A stretch of DNA of 64,000 nt from Marasmius tenuissimus (lineage: Eukaryota; Basidiomycota; Agaricomycetes; Agaricales; Marasmiaceae), in contig JAQOTA010000054.1 in NCBI GenBank assembly GCA_029532415.1, forward strand, positions 2,976,001-3,040,000, read 5' to 3'. The position numbers and the translations under genes were made by a program. The notes under the pieces were generated by a model. That model was not told where the DNA came from, searched no databases, and saw only the letters and a list, made by a program, of their open reading frames with translations. How positions within the stretch are numbered: position 1 is the first letter of the stretch; each line of letters begins with the position of its first letter. Below, in pieces: positions 11,478 through 22,531 of the stretch.

Positions 11478-13822
11478 ATGACCCATCAACCTATCCTACG
11501 TTTCATCGAGGGCATCGATCATGCTCCTCGTGAGATGACAGACGAGGAAGTCACTCAGCTCACCAAAAAGACGTCCGAGACTGGAGGCGGCGACTGGTTT
11601 GCTCAATGGCTCGCTAAAACACCAATTCAGGATCGCCAACTCACCCTACGCACTCTCCTAAAAGAAACTCTACCCGCTGGATCTTATTACATGGCATTCG
11701 CGGTCGCCGACGGCACACCTATAGTCTACGACCATGAAAACGAGGATAATCCTTTGAACTCGGTCAGCAGGAATCTGCGTTTCGTTATCATCGCCCTGCC
11801 AGACAGCGACTCGAGTACCCAGGATCTTTCCGCGGCCATACTGAAGCGGACGCTCTGCATTGTGGGCAGCAGCAACTTTGACGGCAAGGAAGCGTTTCTT
11901 CAATGTGCCTCCTGGGACCCTAGTGCCTTCGGACCACGCAAGGGTCTCTTTCGCTTCTTCCAGCGTCAAGAGAACGGATCCGGAGAGTGGGTGTACTTCG
12001 GTGACAGTTTGAATGCGGTAAGTTTGACTCGAAAAGCGGGCGAAATCCTCAAATCTCTGACGCCCATAACTCTACAGTTTGATGCCGCGTCCATCAACCA
12101 TGGTCCATTTGATGGGTAAGCTATGTTTGGTCCTTTCCTAGTAAAACTACGTTAACATACCTCTGAAAGCCACATCGGAGGCGCATTGATCATGAAGGTG
12201 AAATCCCTCATTTTCAGCTGAGAATGACCAAGCTAAAATAGCGCATCCTAGGAACTAACTTCTCCATGGACGCATTGGTACAACGTCTCCAACGTGAACG
12301 AGTTCCGAGACTCTCTCGGTTCTACTCGAGATAAACCATCTCGCTGTGATCCGTATAACGCGCTATATGATCCCCTCTTCACCCCACCCAGTGGTGCTCC
12401 TCTCTCTCTTTTGGTGAGATGCCTTGTATTTGCAAAGATGTTACATGTATAATCTTCGCGCTATAGGGAAGGGCAGAGGCACTTGAGCCGGTGGTACGAA
12501 CGGCGACGTACAAGTGGTACGCGTCGCGCTTTTGTGAGACTTCCCCCCTATTCGAATCTCATAAAAGGACTTACAAGCTATCGTTCCCACATAGCCAATA
12601 ACTTCATCGACCCAGAAACCAAACAGCCGCGCGCAGTCGTCACGTCTCCCATCGGGAAGTGGGTGGGCCACATCTTGCTCAACAGATCGATCAACATCGC
12701 AGCGTGTGCGACTTCGACGGCTCAAGTGAAGGCACAAGCACCGAACATCGACACGTTTCCCATGTCCCTCTTTGTCAATATTAATGCGCTACAATCTGTA
12801 CTTCCAAAGGTGGGAAACGCACAATGGGTAGGTGTCTCATACTTTTACGTAGCTTCCCGAATGACTTATAGAACCATCTCTCTAGGACTATAACTTCGAA
12901 ACGAAAGCCTACACGACATCCGTGAATGAGTTGCAGTCATCCTTGTACTATGATGATTACTCTTCAGATCCCCCCACACGTAGGCTCGCTGTAGAGGGCA
13001 GCGAAGGACCCTTCCCATTTCCTATCATAGAACCAGGCATCGAGGATTGGCAAGGTGTAGCCACATTGGTAACCACTTCGACGCCCAAGATACTGCCATC
13101 CAAGGCAATCGCTGCGATGCTAATGATTGACTTTTGGTTCGTTTCCTCTCAGTCCATCTTACTTTCGGTGCTGACCACGGACATTACCTAGCAACCCCAT
13201 CTATTCGCTTGCGCGGTACGAGCTGATGCAATACATCCCCGACAAGGCCATGTACGATGAACAAACTCAAATATACGATGTCCTTCCCAATTTCGTCGCG
13301 AATGTCAAAGCTTCATCTGCTTCCAAGGTCACTGGCTCCCCAGAACACCAAATTCTAGAGCTGCTCGAAGTCGGCGACCAAGATTGGGAAACAGTATTCA
13401 CCGAGAGGGTGAACAAGTACCTCGATGCGGTAAAGACACGTCTCTCTGACAAGACTGACGTAACGCGCGCTACTGCAGCCGTTCAGGAGTACATGGTCCT
13501 CGCAGAAGGCCGCCGTCGCCTATACAAGGGTTGGGAACACGCTAAACCGGACGGTTCCGGCCTCGACGAGTTCAGGATGACGTTACCCATTGCTGCACGA
13601 CCTGACCCGTTCCCCTTCAGCGAGATGACGGAAACAGGCGATGTGGTGACGGTTTCGAGTGAGAAGTTGAAAAAGATTATTTGGTATCGGTCGGGTGGAC
13701 AGCCAAACACGCGGTCCTTCGTTGCAGATAGCCATAGTATCCGCTCCAGTATCGCAAGTACGGGGGGATGCCCAGCTTATGCAGCAGCCGCTAGGGCGAG
13801 GTTGGGGAGGAAGTCGGCTTGA
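11478..13822 (+). CDS. conserved protein of unknown function, right half of divergent pair
   Basis: Eight exons: 11478-12017, 12078-12115, 12170-12197, 12252-12413, 12467-12533, 12595-12827, 12886-13136 and 13192-13822. All introns are GT-AG, and phase is kept throughout, giving about 649 aa. Recognisable blocks are LRFIEGIDHAPREMTDEEV at the N-terminus, NHGPFDGHIGGALIMKEL then SPWTHWYN near residues 185-215, FPMSLFVNINALQSVLP in the middle, KPDGSGLDEFRMTLP near residue 570, and a C-terminus with GGCPAYAAAARARLG. There is no signal peptide and no transmembrane segment, so it is probably soluble. From memory, FDxHxxGxxVMKEL-type blocks occur in uncharacterised bacterial proteins too; no reaction can be assigned. 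The ATG at 11478 gives a clean N-terminus, with a stop shortly upstream. The head-to-head position with the 8781-10388 gene suggests, but does not prove, a joint function. Confidence 0.8.
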
Positions 13823-15355
13823 TAATCCTGTACTTTTACTGTCGTATTGTAACCTTTCGGAAAATTTTGAATCTTGTAGCTGAAGATAGGACAAGCGCAG
13901 GTTGTCTTGAGCTGCTTGGCCCGACTGGGAAGACGGATGATGATCTTAAAGGCCTCATGACCCGATCCACAGTGAGCCGTCTGAGGAACATCACAGTCAC
14001 GGTCTTATTCGGGAGGAATCTCTTCGATGCTCGTTGGTGTCAGCATCTACTCCAAGGTTGCTCGTTTGTCCGTTGGTAATAGGACGACAAGGTTTGACGG
14101 GGGAAAGGTGCAAGATGAGTTGATGACTCCAGGCTGACTTCGGAGTCGTCATTTGCAGGAGGGCCGAACGGCCACAAACACCGTCCCTCAGGCGTCAAGA
14201 ATGTTGGTTCTTCGGGTCTTGAAGGTTAAAATGTTTGACGTCGAAGGGTCACAAGCCCAAGCGCACTTCGGATGATGCGTTCCAGTCTAGATCCAAGCAT
14301 TTTAAAAGGCTCGTTTGTCCCTGAGACAACGATTGGGACCAGCACCACTGACCAGTCGTACGGAGGAACGGGCCTCAACGACTAAGAAGGCTCAGCCCTA
14401 CAAAGATTGCCGGGTACTAGTAGGCCATTCCCTAGAGAGCTGTAGTGTTCTGTAGACTTTGAAGCATCGGAAGAAGAAGCAATGAGCAGCTTGGGAACAC
14501 GTCGACTCACAGGAGAGCGAGAGCAGATGTTGGAGCCGGAAAAGGGTCCGGGGCTAACCGAGACAAGTCCCACAGTCACGTGCGACCTCTTGGCGCGTCG
14601 GCGACGCGTCCGTCTGGGCGAATGTCAACTTTTCTGAGCCAAGACGAGCCAAGTTCGACCTGAAATTCAAGCTGTTGAGGGGTTTGAAGAGTTATGTACA
14701 TCAGCTTTCAGCTCTTTCTATCTTACCACCATCATCCCCTCCTCAAAAAAATTTTTCAGTGCTTCTTCGCCCTTCGGAAACTTGCAAGTTGTAGTGTCGA
14801 TCTCTCGGGGATATCATGTCAGGTGCGTACTGTGAAGCCTTCATTCATTGACTCTGAGCTCACGGTTGCGATATAGTGATTATATGCTCCGAAAAACATT
14901 GTTTCCCCGAATACAGCGCTTAGCATGCGACAACTGTTGACCCACCACCCAGGCAGATAGTCACCGTGTGCGCCCAACCCCAGAACTGAAGATACAGACG
15001 ACCTAAAGTTTGCTCCCAGATAGTCTAGACCGACATGGCCATGTCTCTGAAGCGTGTCTTTCCGCAGACAGAAGAACAGAAGAACAGGGCCAGCTCATGG
15101 GCATTCTCACGAGGAACAGCATCCGACTCAGCCAATGGGCCCAATTCACGTTGAATTCGCGTCCCTTTCCCCTTGAAGTTTTATTTTTAGCCACCCCCTT
15201 GCCGCTGTAACTTTCATATCACCGCTTTGACGGACGGCACGCAAGTAGTCTGACACGCAGCGCCGGGCGTGTGCTTGCTGTCTCCCTTCATGTCCTGTTG
15301 ATTAGTCCCTCTTTTTTCTCCATTCTCCGCTCATACAACGCACTATTCCATCGCC
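13823..15355. other. intergenic, no supported gene
   Basis: No gene could be assembled. The first part is the 3' flank of the preceding gene. Around 14593-14609 lies a pair of MluI-like boxes (GGCGCGTCGGCGACGCGTCC) resembling that at 728-749. The following text to 14870, a CACCATCATC stretch and a short frame, loosely resembles 757-890. The last 150 bases precede the GT15 gene and are its likely promoter, with a pyrimidine-rich leader ending at the ATG (CGCCATGGC at 15352-15360). Confidence 0.4.
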
Positions 15356-17077
15356 ATGGCTCTCTCTCGTGTAAGGCTGACCTTGTTTGCGGTGGCCTTT
15401 CTGGCCTTTCTATTACTGTTCTTCCCTGGAGCGCGTACCGTCCACGAGAGATACATCAGTTACTCGTCGTCCCCCTCATCCTCATCCACTCCAAAACGAC
15501 CCAATGGTGTCATATTCATGCTTCTTCCACCATCCCGCGTTCACCAGGCTATGTTGGCACTTTGGAACGTCGAAAACAGGTTCAACAGACGCCTGCAGTA
15601 CCCATACGTGCTTTTCATGACGGAAAAAGAACTGGCGGAGGTTTCAGAGGAAGATAAATCCAAGATCGACTGGATAACTGAGGGAAGGGCAAAGTTTGGT
15701 GCGTTTTTCTTTGATATGTGCGTATCGCTCGTACTCAGTTCCAACTCTTCCAGCAACCCTCACCGAGGAATCATGGGAAATCCCCGAGTTTTTGGATAAA
15801 AGTCGTGTTCAACACTCGTTGGACCACATAGGGTCCGTCGTTCTCCACCTAGCACTGGCCTTCTCTTCGACATGTGTTCTGACACACCCCTCTAGATTCT
15901 CCACTGGATATCGCCAAATGTGCCGATTTTACTCCGGTACACCCCCATTTTACCTCTTCCGGTTCCCGATCATAGTGTTGACTAGTGACATTTTCGTTGT
16001 ACAGGATTCTTCTGGCGCAATCCCGCATTAGCCCAGTATGACTGGCTGTGGAGACTTGATACTGATATCGAGTTTCACTGCGACATAGTACGTTCCCCTC
16101 TCCCTATTTTCGGGTTTCGTTGGCGTTGACATTTGGTGGGATCACAGCAATATGATCCCATCCAGCGGATGATAGATGCGAATAAACTGTACGGTACGTT
16201 GTATCTCCCTTCGCCGATATTAATTGTACCTGACTGCTGGCCCGGAAAATGTTTACGTAGGTTTCATCCAGGTTGCACCAGATGCCGATTGGGTACAACC
16301 TAGCCTTGCGTCGAATGTTTCCCATTTCCTCGCCACGCATAGGCATATGGTACCTACGGATGCGAACCAGGGCTTTGTGTGGAGGGGGGAAGAGGGTATT
16401 GTAAAGGCGATAAATGGGGAGGGAGGTAACGACGAATGGACGAGGATGTGTATGTATGTGAGTATTACGCGTCATCGCCTCTTGGAAATCTGCGGAATAC
16501 GGGTTACTAATCCACGCTTGCAGAACAACTTTGAGATTTCCCATCGGAAAGTCTGGGAGAGCGAGATTTATACAAAGTTCTTCGAGTTTTTGGAGCAGGC
16601 GGGAGGTGAGGGTTTCCCATGTCGATTGACTTTTTTTCTTTTATCCATCAATCGCGACGGTTTTGTAGGGTTTTTCTATGAACGATGGAGCGACTCTCCC
16701 GTGCACTCGTTTGGGTTGGCGATGTCGTTGAGGAAGGATCAGGTCATGCAGTTCACGGATATGGGGTACGCGACCCTTTGCTCAAGTAACGCCAAGCATA
16801 TCTGATTGGGACCTACAGGTATCAACATCAAGGTTGGGGTTACGAATGTCCACTTCTACCACATTGTACTTGTGCGAAGGAGGGAGTAGCTGCTGGTGAG
16901 TTTGAAAGTGGTCTACGGATGCCAAATGTACAGTAGTAACTGATGACTGTTTTTCTTCGTGCAGACTTCTATGATAATGCGGACAGGTTGGCGCTTCATT
17001 TGCAAGTATCGGCCGCGAGGTCCTGATTTTTCTTCTTCTTTCACAGGTGGTTCAACGCCACAGAGCTACGAAGCTAA
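15356..17077 (+). CDS. GT15 alpha-1,2-mannosyltransferase (KTR/KRE2/MNT family)
   Basis: Eleven exons (15356-15698, 15754-15832, 15896-15936, 16005-16087, 16148-16193, 16261-16457, 16524-16605, 16669-16765, 16819-16895, 16965-16986, 17047-17077) give about 365 aa. Residues 6-26 form a single hydrophobic signal anchor (LTLFAVAFLAFLLLFFPGA), as expected of a type II Golgi enzyme. A Ser-rich stem follows. The catalytic domain shows ALWNVENRFNRRLQYPYV, YRQMCRFYSG, FFWRNPALAQYDWLWRLDTD, the NNFEI block and GGFFYERWSDSPVHS, all landmarks of glycosyltransferase family 15. These enzymes move mannose from GDP-mannose in alpha-1,2 linkage onto N- and O-linked glycans, so a role in cell-wall mannoprotein maturation is expected. 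The usual HFWSNFEI block is altered to MCMYNNFEI, so donor or acceptor preference may differ. The closing exons are only 22 and 31 nt. Confidence 0.92.
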
Positions 17078-17472
17078 AAAAGGAACTGTCTTGAGGTGGT
17101 CTGCTTGGACGAATGAGGTTTTAGAGGACTGTTATGTTTGCTCACTTTTGGTAGAAAATTTGCTTGGACTTGTATTATGTCTTTCTTTTCACCCCCTTTC
17201 TTTGCACTGGCAATGCCCGCTTTCAGGAAGCCTCTATTTACACGTATGTATGAGAGCTCGAACTTGATCATGACGCCATGGTCCACCGACGCTCATCGTG
17301 ATGAGCGTCCATTGAATTGGAAGATCTTGGGCGATTATGTAACCGCGCTAATCACGCGCCAGAACTTGTGGTCAGCACTCAGAGTCAGAGTCGACTCGAA
17401 CTTGAACCACACGCTGCTACTGGGCAAGGATTATTTGATTTCAAGGTTCGCAGCACACCAGAAACCTCGAGC

Positions 17473-19104
17473 ATGTCTCTCAGCTCATTGACATTTAGCA
17501 GAATGGATAGCAGCAGTCTTCTCGACTCCTCGTCCGTTCGAACGTCTATCAAAGGATTGTTTCGAAACACCATAACCAGCTCTGACCGCCACACTATCTC
17601 GCAGTTCTTGCTCGACGCCGAGCAAGAAATACAACGACATGACGCTGAAATCAACCGACTTCGGACTGCTATACATCTGTTGGAAACCAAGAAATTGGGG
17701 CTGAAGAAGAGTATGGACAGGTGCCACTCTTTGTTATCTCCGGTGCATCGACTGCCTACGGAGATCCTGACGGAAATCCTTTCCATTGCTTGCGAGGAGA
17801 ACAAACTTTGTCCTTCATCTCCACCCAATGTCGTGAAGCTGTCCAGGGTGTGTGGTCGTTGGTGGGAGGTCATTTGCTCCGCACCCAAGTTATGGTCTTC
17901 TATCACCATCTCATTTAGTGGCTGGAAAGGGAAGTTCTCCGCCCTGGAAAAGACGGTTCGCCTTTTCTTGGATCGTTCCAATACGCAGCTATTGAAATTG
18001 GAGCTGGATTTCGTCGCTGAATTTACGGATCAGCATAGGATTGACATGTTGCCTATCATCCACGCTCTCTGTGACCATGCTGCACGGTGGCGGGTCCTCG
18101 GCCTCGAGAATCCCCCTTCAACATTTACCCCTTCTTCGAGCCGGATTGGCATGCCTGCTCTCCAACATCTCAAAGCATATGAGGTACACCCAGACATCTT
18201 CTCGTCCCTATTCAAGAATTCCCCATGTCTCCGCACCCTCGATATTATGGATGACTACATAGACTTTTCATCAGACCTTCCATCAGACCTTTCCTCTCAC
18301 CTAATCAAAATATTAGTCGTCAGAGATGCATACGCCGACGCAGCGTGCAGCTACCTCCTGAGGTTTCCGGTACTTGAGACCCTTTATATGCACGGAATCA
18401 GCTTTCACAATGACTCCAATCGAGAAAACACAGAACACCATTTCTCCACAACAATAGCCTCACTCGCAGTCGAGTTTGACACCCAATCCGCCTTGGACGC
18501 TACCTTGTGCCGCCTCACACTTCCCCAGCTTACCTCTCTCCAAGTGTGCGGCTCTGATGAATCTGTATCGGAATGCACATGGCCTATCTGGGCAGGCGCA
18601 GCAGTCACCGACTTTCTGTCCCGATCCTCCTGCACCTTAACCTCCCTCTGCCTGAGGAAACTTCCAATTACAGGTGATCAAGCGATCACCCTCCTTGAAC
18701 ACGTCCCGACACTCGTTTCTCTGGAGATCAGAGAGCGTCCACGAACGGACGAAGATCCAGAGGTACCAGAACCATTTCCTAACCGAATCATCACCCAAAC
18801 TTTCCTCCAGCGATTCGCAGTAGAACACGAAGTATTCCGCTCATCTCACGCTTTCCTCCCACTTCTCGCCGACATCACTTTCTCGATGCGGGAAGACGAT
18901 AGTGGAGTCGAGCAGGGTATGTTCAATGCCGTAGCCTCTCGATGGATTCCGGACCCTGCTCAGGCAAAGGAGATTGGCGTGAAGTGCTTGAAATCCGTCA
19001 CGATAACGGTGCGGGAAAGAAAAGGTGGTTCTGAAGAGAAGCGATGGTTGAAGGCATTGGAGTGCTTTAGGGATGCGGGTTTGAGGTTAAGGGTTGATGG
19101 TTGA
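17473..19104 (+). CDS. F-box-like protein with leucine-rich C-terminal region (copy 1)
   Basis: Single-exon frame of 543 aa from the first ATG after an in-frame leader; 17503 is an alternative start. Residues 40-85 form a Leu/Glu-rich helix likely to be coiled coil (QFLLDAEQEIQRHDAEINRL). An F-box-like motif follows near residues 88-130: SPVHRLPTEILTEILSIA, then KLSRVCGRWWEV and a conserved W in APKLWSSI. The rest has repeated LxxL patterns (LTSLQVCGSDES, LTSLCLRKLPITGDQAI, LVSLEIRERP), as in fungal F-box proteins with degenerate leucine-rich repeats. F-box proteins bind Skp1 and bring substrates to SCF ubiquitin ligases; the substrate here is unknown. Large, rapidly changing sets of such genes are typical of mushrooms. 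A tandem, broken paralogue lies at 20431-22072. Confidence 0.85.
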   Translation: MSLSSLTFSRMDSSSLLDSSSVRTSIKGLFRNTITSSDRHTISQFLLDAEQEIQRHDAEINRLRTAIHLLETKKLGLKKSMDRCHSLLSPVHRLPTEILTEILSIACEENKLCPSSPPNVVKLSRVCGRWWEVICSAPKLWSSITISFSGWKGKFSALEKTVRLFLDRSNTQLLKLELDFVAEFTDQHRIDMLPIIHALCDHAARWRVLGLENPPSTFTPSSSRIGMPALQHLKAYEVHPDIFSSLFKNSPCLRTLDIMDDYIDFSSDLPSDLSSHLIKILVVRDAYADAACSYLLRFPVLETLYMHGISFHNDSNRENTEHHFSTTIASLAVEFDTQSALDATLCRLTLPQLTSLQVCGSDESVSECTWPIWAGAAVTDFLSRSSCTLTSLCLRKLPITGDQAITLLEHVPTLVSLEIRERPRTDEDPEVPEPFPNRIITQTFLQRFAVEHEVFRSSHAFLPLLADITFSMREDDSGVEQGMFNAVASRWIPDPAQAKEIGVKCLKSVTITVRERKGGSEEKRWLKALECFRDAGLRLRVDG

Positions 19105-19755
19105 ATGCATCTACCCCTTCTTAATCTCGAGTAACTGATTTTCTTCCCTTGAATTTCACCTTTCCGCTCGTCTTATAGTACCTGAGCCAAACTGACGTAC
19201 TATCGTCATACTATTCTAGGGGGGGAATTGCGACTTTTTTGGAATTTCCTTCTGCCACTTCTGTAAAGCACATATCATGATTTCTTTATGACAGAAGCAT
19301 TCGATATATGAAGGAATGCTTAACCTGAATTTTTGGGATTTTTACCTTCTCCCCTCCTTGTGTCGGGCAATGACCGAGGCGGGAACAAGAACTGCAACCC
19401 CTTTGGGTCACAGTTTGTCACGAGCGGCAGTCTTTATTGTCCACAGCGAGTAATCCGCGAAGAAAGGGGCGCGTAGACGAGCACAGTGAGAGTGATGGTC
19501 GTGTCTAGGCTCGAGAGGACGGGGCTGGTCGTAAGGAGAGCTTCAGGTGCGTAGAGCCTATTTTGTGTCCCTGATCCGAGCTGCTCCTCCTCTAGTGGCC
19601 TTGTATCAATGGAGGGCGTCGGAAACGACGTGATCCTGGCAGTGGTATATCATCGATGAGTACTGAGTACTGAGTGACGACCGTCGATTGAGAGAAAGTT
19701 GATGGTTATGTAATAGGCGTGCGCTGATGTCACGCGCCAGAACTTGTGGTCAGCG
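19105..19755. other. intergenic between F-box-like paralogues
   Basis: There are no gene-like frames. The first 200 bases are the 3' flank of copy 1. At 19731-19753 the text TCACGCGCCAGAACTTGTGG repeats the sequence upstream of copy 1 (17352-17377), which marks the start of the duplicated unit's upstream region. This region is then split from the rest of its unit by the MITE at 19764. Confidence 0.5.
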
Positions 19756-20342
19756 GCGGCGAGTAGGGTTGAGTGAAAAACTCCCGCCGAGTTCTTGACC
19801 CATTTCTTGATCGGCACGTGCCATACCCTGGGGTTTTTGACCAGTAATTTACCAGCACGTGACCTTTCCCTTTTACGAAAATTCTTGCCTCGCTGCCGCG
19901 AGGCCAGCGAGTTATTGGCTGAGGCCGCGTAGTTGGAGATGCTACGTTACACACGAGAGTTTTGGGGGTTTGTTCTTGCCTCTGAACCTGGATTGGCTTG
20001 TGAGACGCGTTGACGCGAATTTCCCACGCGGCCCATGGGGTGACAATAATTTTGACAGTACTCGCTCCGAGTGGTAATCTATCGTACTTCAAGCTTCACA
20101 CTGCTTATTGACGCGAGCGAGCTGGTTGCTCAGCGCTCACAACTCAGAGGGTATCCCAGGCCTATGCCCCTCAATGTTCGCTGTCTGAGTTCTTGCTCTC
20201 CCATACCTGGCCATTGAACGTGATCCAGCCTCCAGGTCAAGAACTTTTAGGCCTCTTTTTGACCGGCCACGTGACAGTAATTTACCGGTAAAAAACATTT
20301 TCGGTCAAAAACTAAAGTTTTTCCCTCAACCCTAGCGGCGAG
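19756..20342. repeat. perfect 8-bp target-site duplication flanking a MITE
   Basis: GCGGCGAG is present at 19756-19763 and again at 20335-20342, directly abutting both ends of the inverted-repeat element between them. An exact 8-bp duplication is the target-site signature of hAT-superfamily transposition. Confidence 0.85.
19764..20334. mobile_element. 571-bp non-autonomous hAT-like MITE
   Basis: The left end TAGGGTTGAGTGAAAAACT matches the reverse complement of the right end (TAGGGTTGAGGGAAAAACTT), giving about 19 bp of nearly perfect terminal inverted repeat. Just inside both ends lie related subterminal blocks (CACGTGAC beside TAATTTACC) in opposite orientation. A perfect 8-bp duplication flanks the element. 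It has no transposase frame, so it must be mobilised in trans. It sits between the conserved upstream block and the coding region of the second F-box-like copy and may have altered its promoter. Confidence 0.85.
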
Positions 20343-20430
20343 CGCCTCAACTTGAACTTGAGCCGCCGAGTCGCGCTGCTCCTGGCAACAATTAGTCGAT
20401 TTCAAGGTTCGCTGCACACCAACCTCTATC

Positions 20431-22072
20431 ATGTTTTTCAACTCAATCACATCCAGCATAATGGACAACGGCAGTCTTTATGCCTCCTCGTCCGCTCGAA
20501 CGTCTATCATTGATGGATTGTTTCGAAACCGTACCATAACCAGTTCTGACCGCCACACTATCTCGCAGTTCTTGCTCGACGCCGAACAAGAGATGCAACG
20601 ACATGATGCTGAAATTTGGCGACTTCGGATTGCTTTACATATCCTGGAAACCAAGAAATCGGGGCTGAAGAAGAGCATGGACAGGTGCCACTCTTTGTTA
20701 TCTCCAGTGCATCGACTACCTACCGAAATCCTTATGGAAATCCTTTCTATTGCTTGCGAGGAGAACGAACTTGATCCTTCGCCTCCACCTAACGTCATGA
20801 AGCTGTCCAGGGTGTGTGGTCGTTGGCGGGAGGTCATTTGCTCCGCACCCAAGTTATGGTCCTCTATCACCATCCGGTTTGGCTACTGGAAAGGGAAGTT
20901 CCCCGCCCTGGAAAAGATGGTTCCCCGCCCTGGAAAAGATGGTTCGCCTTTTCTTGGAACGTTCCAGCACGCAGCTGTTGAAATTGGAGCTGAATTTCTT
21001 CATTGGATTTGGTCAGGATGGGACTGACATGTTGCCTATTATACACGCTCTCCATGACCATGCTTCACGATGGCAGGTCCTCGGCCTCGAAGACCCCCCT
21101 TTGACGTTTACCCTTCCTCCGGGCCAGATTGGCGTGCCTGCTCTCCAACATCTCAAAGTATCTGAGGTACACCCAAACATCTTGTCGTCTCTATTGCAGA
21201 ACTCCCCTTGTCTCTGCACCCTTGATGTCGTTGATGACTACGCAGACCTTTCATCGGACCTTCCTTCTCACCCAATTAAGATGTTAGTCGTCAGAGATAC
21301 ATACGCTGCCGCAGCGTGCAGCTACCTCCCGAGGTTTCCAGCTCTTGAGGCCCTTAACATGCACGGAATTGGCTTTCACGTGGACTTCAATCCAGACAAC
21401 ACACAACACCATACATCAACGACAATAACCTCACTCACATCCGAATTTGACGGCCAGCCCGCCTTGGACGCTACTTTGCGCCGCCTCACGCTTCCCCAGC
21501 TTACCTCTCTCCACGTGTGCGGCTCCGATGAATCTTTGGAGAATTGTCAATGGCCTATCTGGGCAGGCGGAGCGGTCACCGACTTTCTGTCCCGATCCTC
21601 CTGCACCTTAACTTCCCTCTGCCTGAAGCATCTCCCAATCACAGGCGATCAAGCGATCACCCTCCTTGAACACATCCCGACTCTCGTTTCTCTGGAGATC
21701 GAAGAGCGTCCACGAACAGACGAAGATCCAGACGAAGTACCGTTGCCCAACCGAATCATCACGCAAACTTTCCTCCAACGACTCGCCATAGATCACGACG
21801 TCTTCCGCTCATCCCATAGTTTCCTCCCACTTCTCACCGACTTCACCATCACGATGCGGGAAGACAATAGTGGAATTGAGCAGGGGCTGTTCAATGCCGT
21901 AGCATCTCGATGGATTGCGGACCCTATTCAGGCGAAGGAGATTGGTATGAAGTGCTTGAAATCCGTTACGATAACAGTGTTGGAAAGGAAAGGTGGTTCC
22001 GAAGAGAAGCAATGGCTGAAGGCATTAGAGTGCTTTAGGGATACGGGTTTGAGGTTGAGGGTTAATGCTTGA
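20431..22072 (+). pseudogene. F-box-like paralogue (copy 2), frameshifted
   Basis: Tandem paralogue of 17473-19104, collinear over its whole length, with the same coiled-coil start, F-box-like motif (HRLPTEILMEILSIACEE) and leucine-rich C-terminal half (LTSLCLKHLPITGDQAI). The N-terminal frame runs from ATG 20431 to a stop at 21027. The C-terminal frame is open from about 20816 to 22072. The break is caused by a 22-bp direct tandem duplication at 20899-20920/20921-20942; copy 1 has a single unit there. Because 22 is not a multiple of three, the frame shifts by one. No splice signals restore it neatly. It is probably a recent pseudogene, since both halves are otherwise free of stops. A truncated N-terminal product keeping the F-box-like motif is possible. 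Confidence 0.82.
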
Positions 22073-22531
22073 ACGTATAGGCACTGGTGACTATGGAGTG
22101 AGTACACCGTTTAACATCCAGATCGGATCCAAGTACGCGATTCACTCACATCCCCGTCCTACACAGGGCGTTGACCTCCCGGCCTAAACGCAATGGGTTC
22201 ACGCTCCGAAGAGGGCTCGAGCACGGGTACAAGTACATCTATGGGTATCGTCGGTTCGGGTTTGCAGTTCGCTCGAATGTTTTGACTAGAGATTTGGCCG
22301 GCCGAGGCTGGATGTTGAGCTTGATGCTGGATCCCACTGGGATACGGACCTCATCCAGAATGTTTCCGGACAGGCTTCTCGATGACACGGCATACTATTT
22401 GATCGGAGTTACACAAGTATGTAGCACTCGAGAACTGGTCTGTGAGCTGATTGCTCGTCGTTCCGTATTCCATGAAGATACAGTAGATTATATATTTCCC
22501 TCCTTTCCTTCCTTCCTCCCCGAATCCAAAT
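22073..22531. other. intergenic, convergent 3' flanks
   Basis: The stretch holds the 3' flank of the broken F-box-like gene and the 3' flank of the minus-strand CoA-transferase. A 130-codon plus-strand frame (22171-22563) crosses into the CoA-transferase 3' end and has no motif. No RNA gene or element was recognised. Confidence 0.45.

Noticed and set aside
17385..17981. 198-codon minus frame, with a twin at 20478-20873
   Set aside because: Antisense shadow of the F-box-like paralogues; it recurs only because the sense genes are duplicated.
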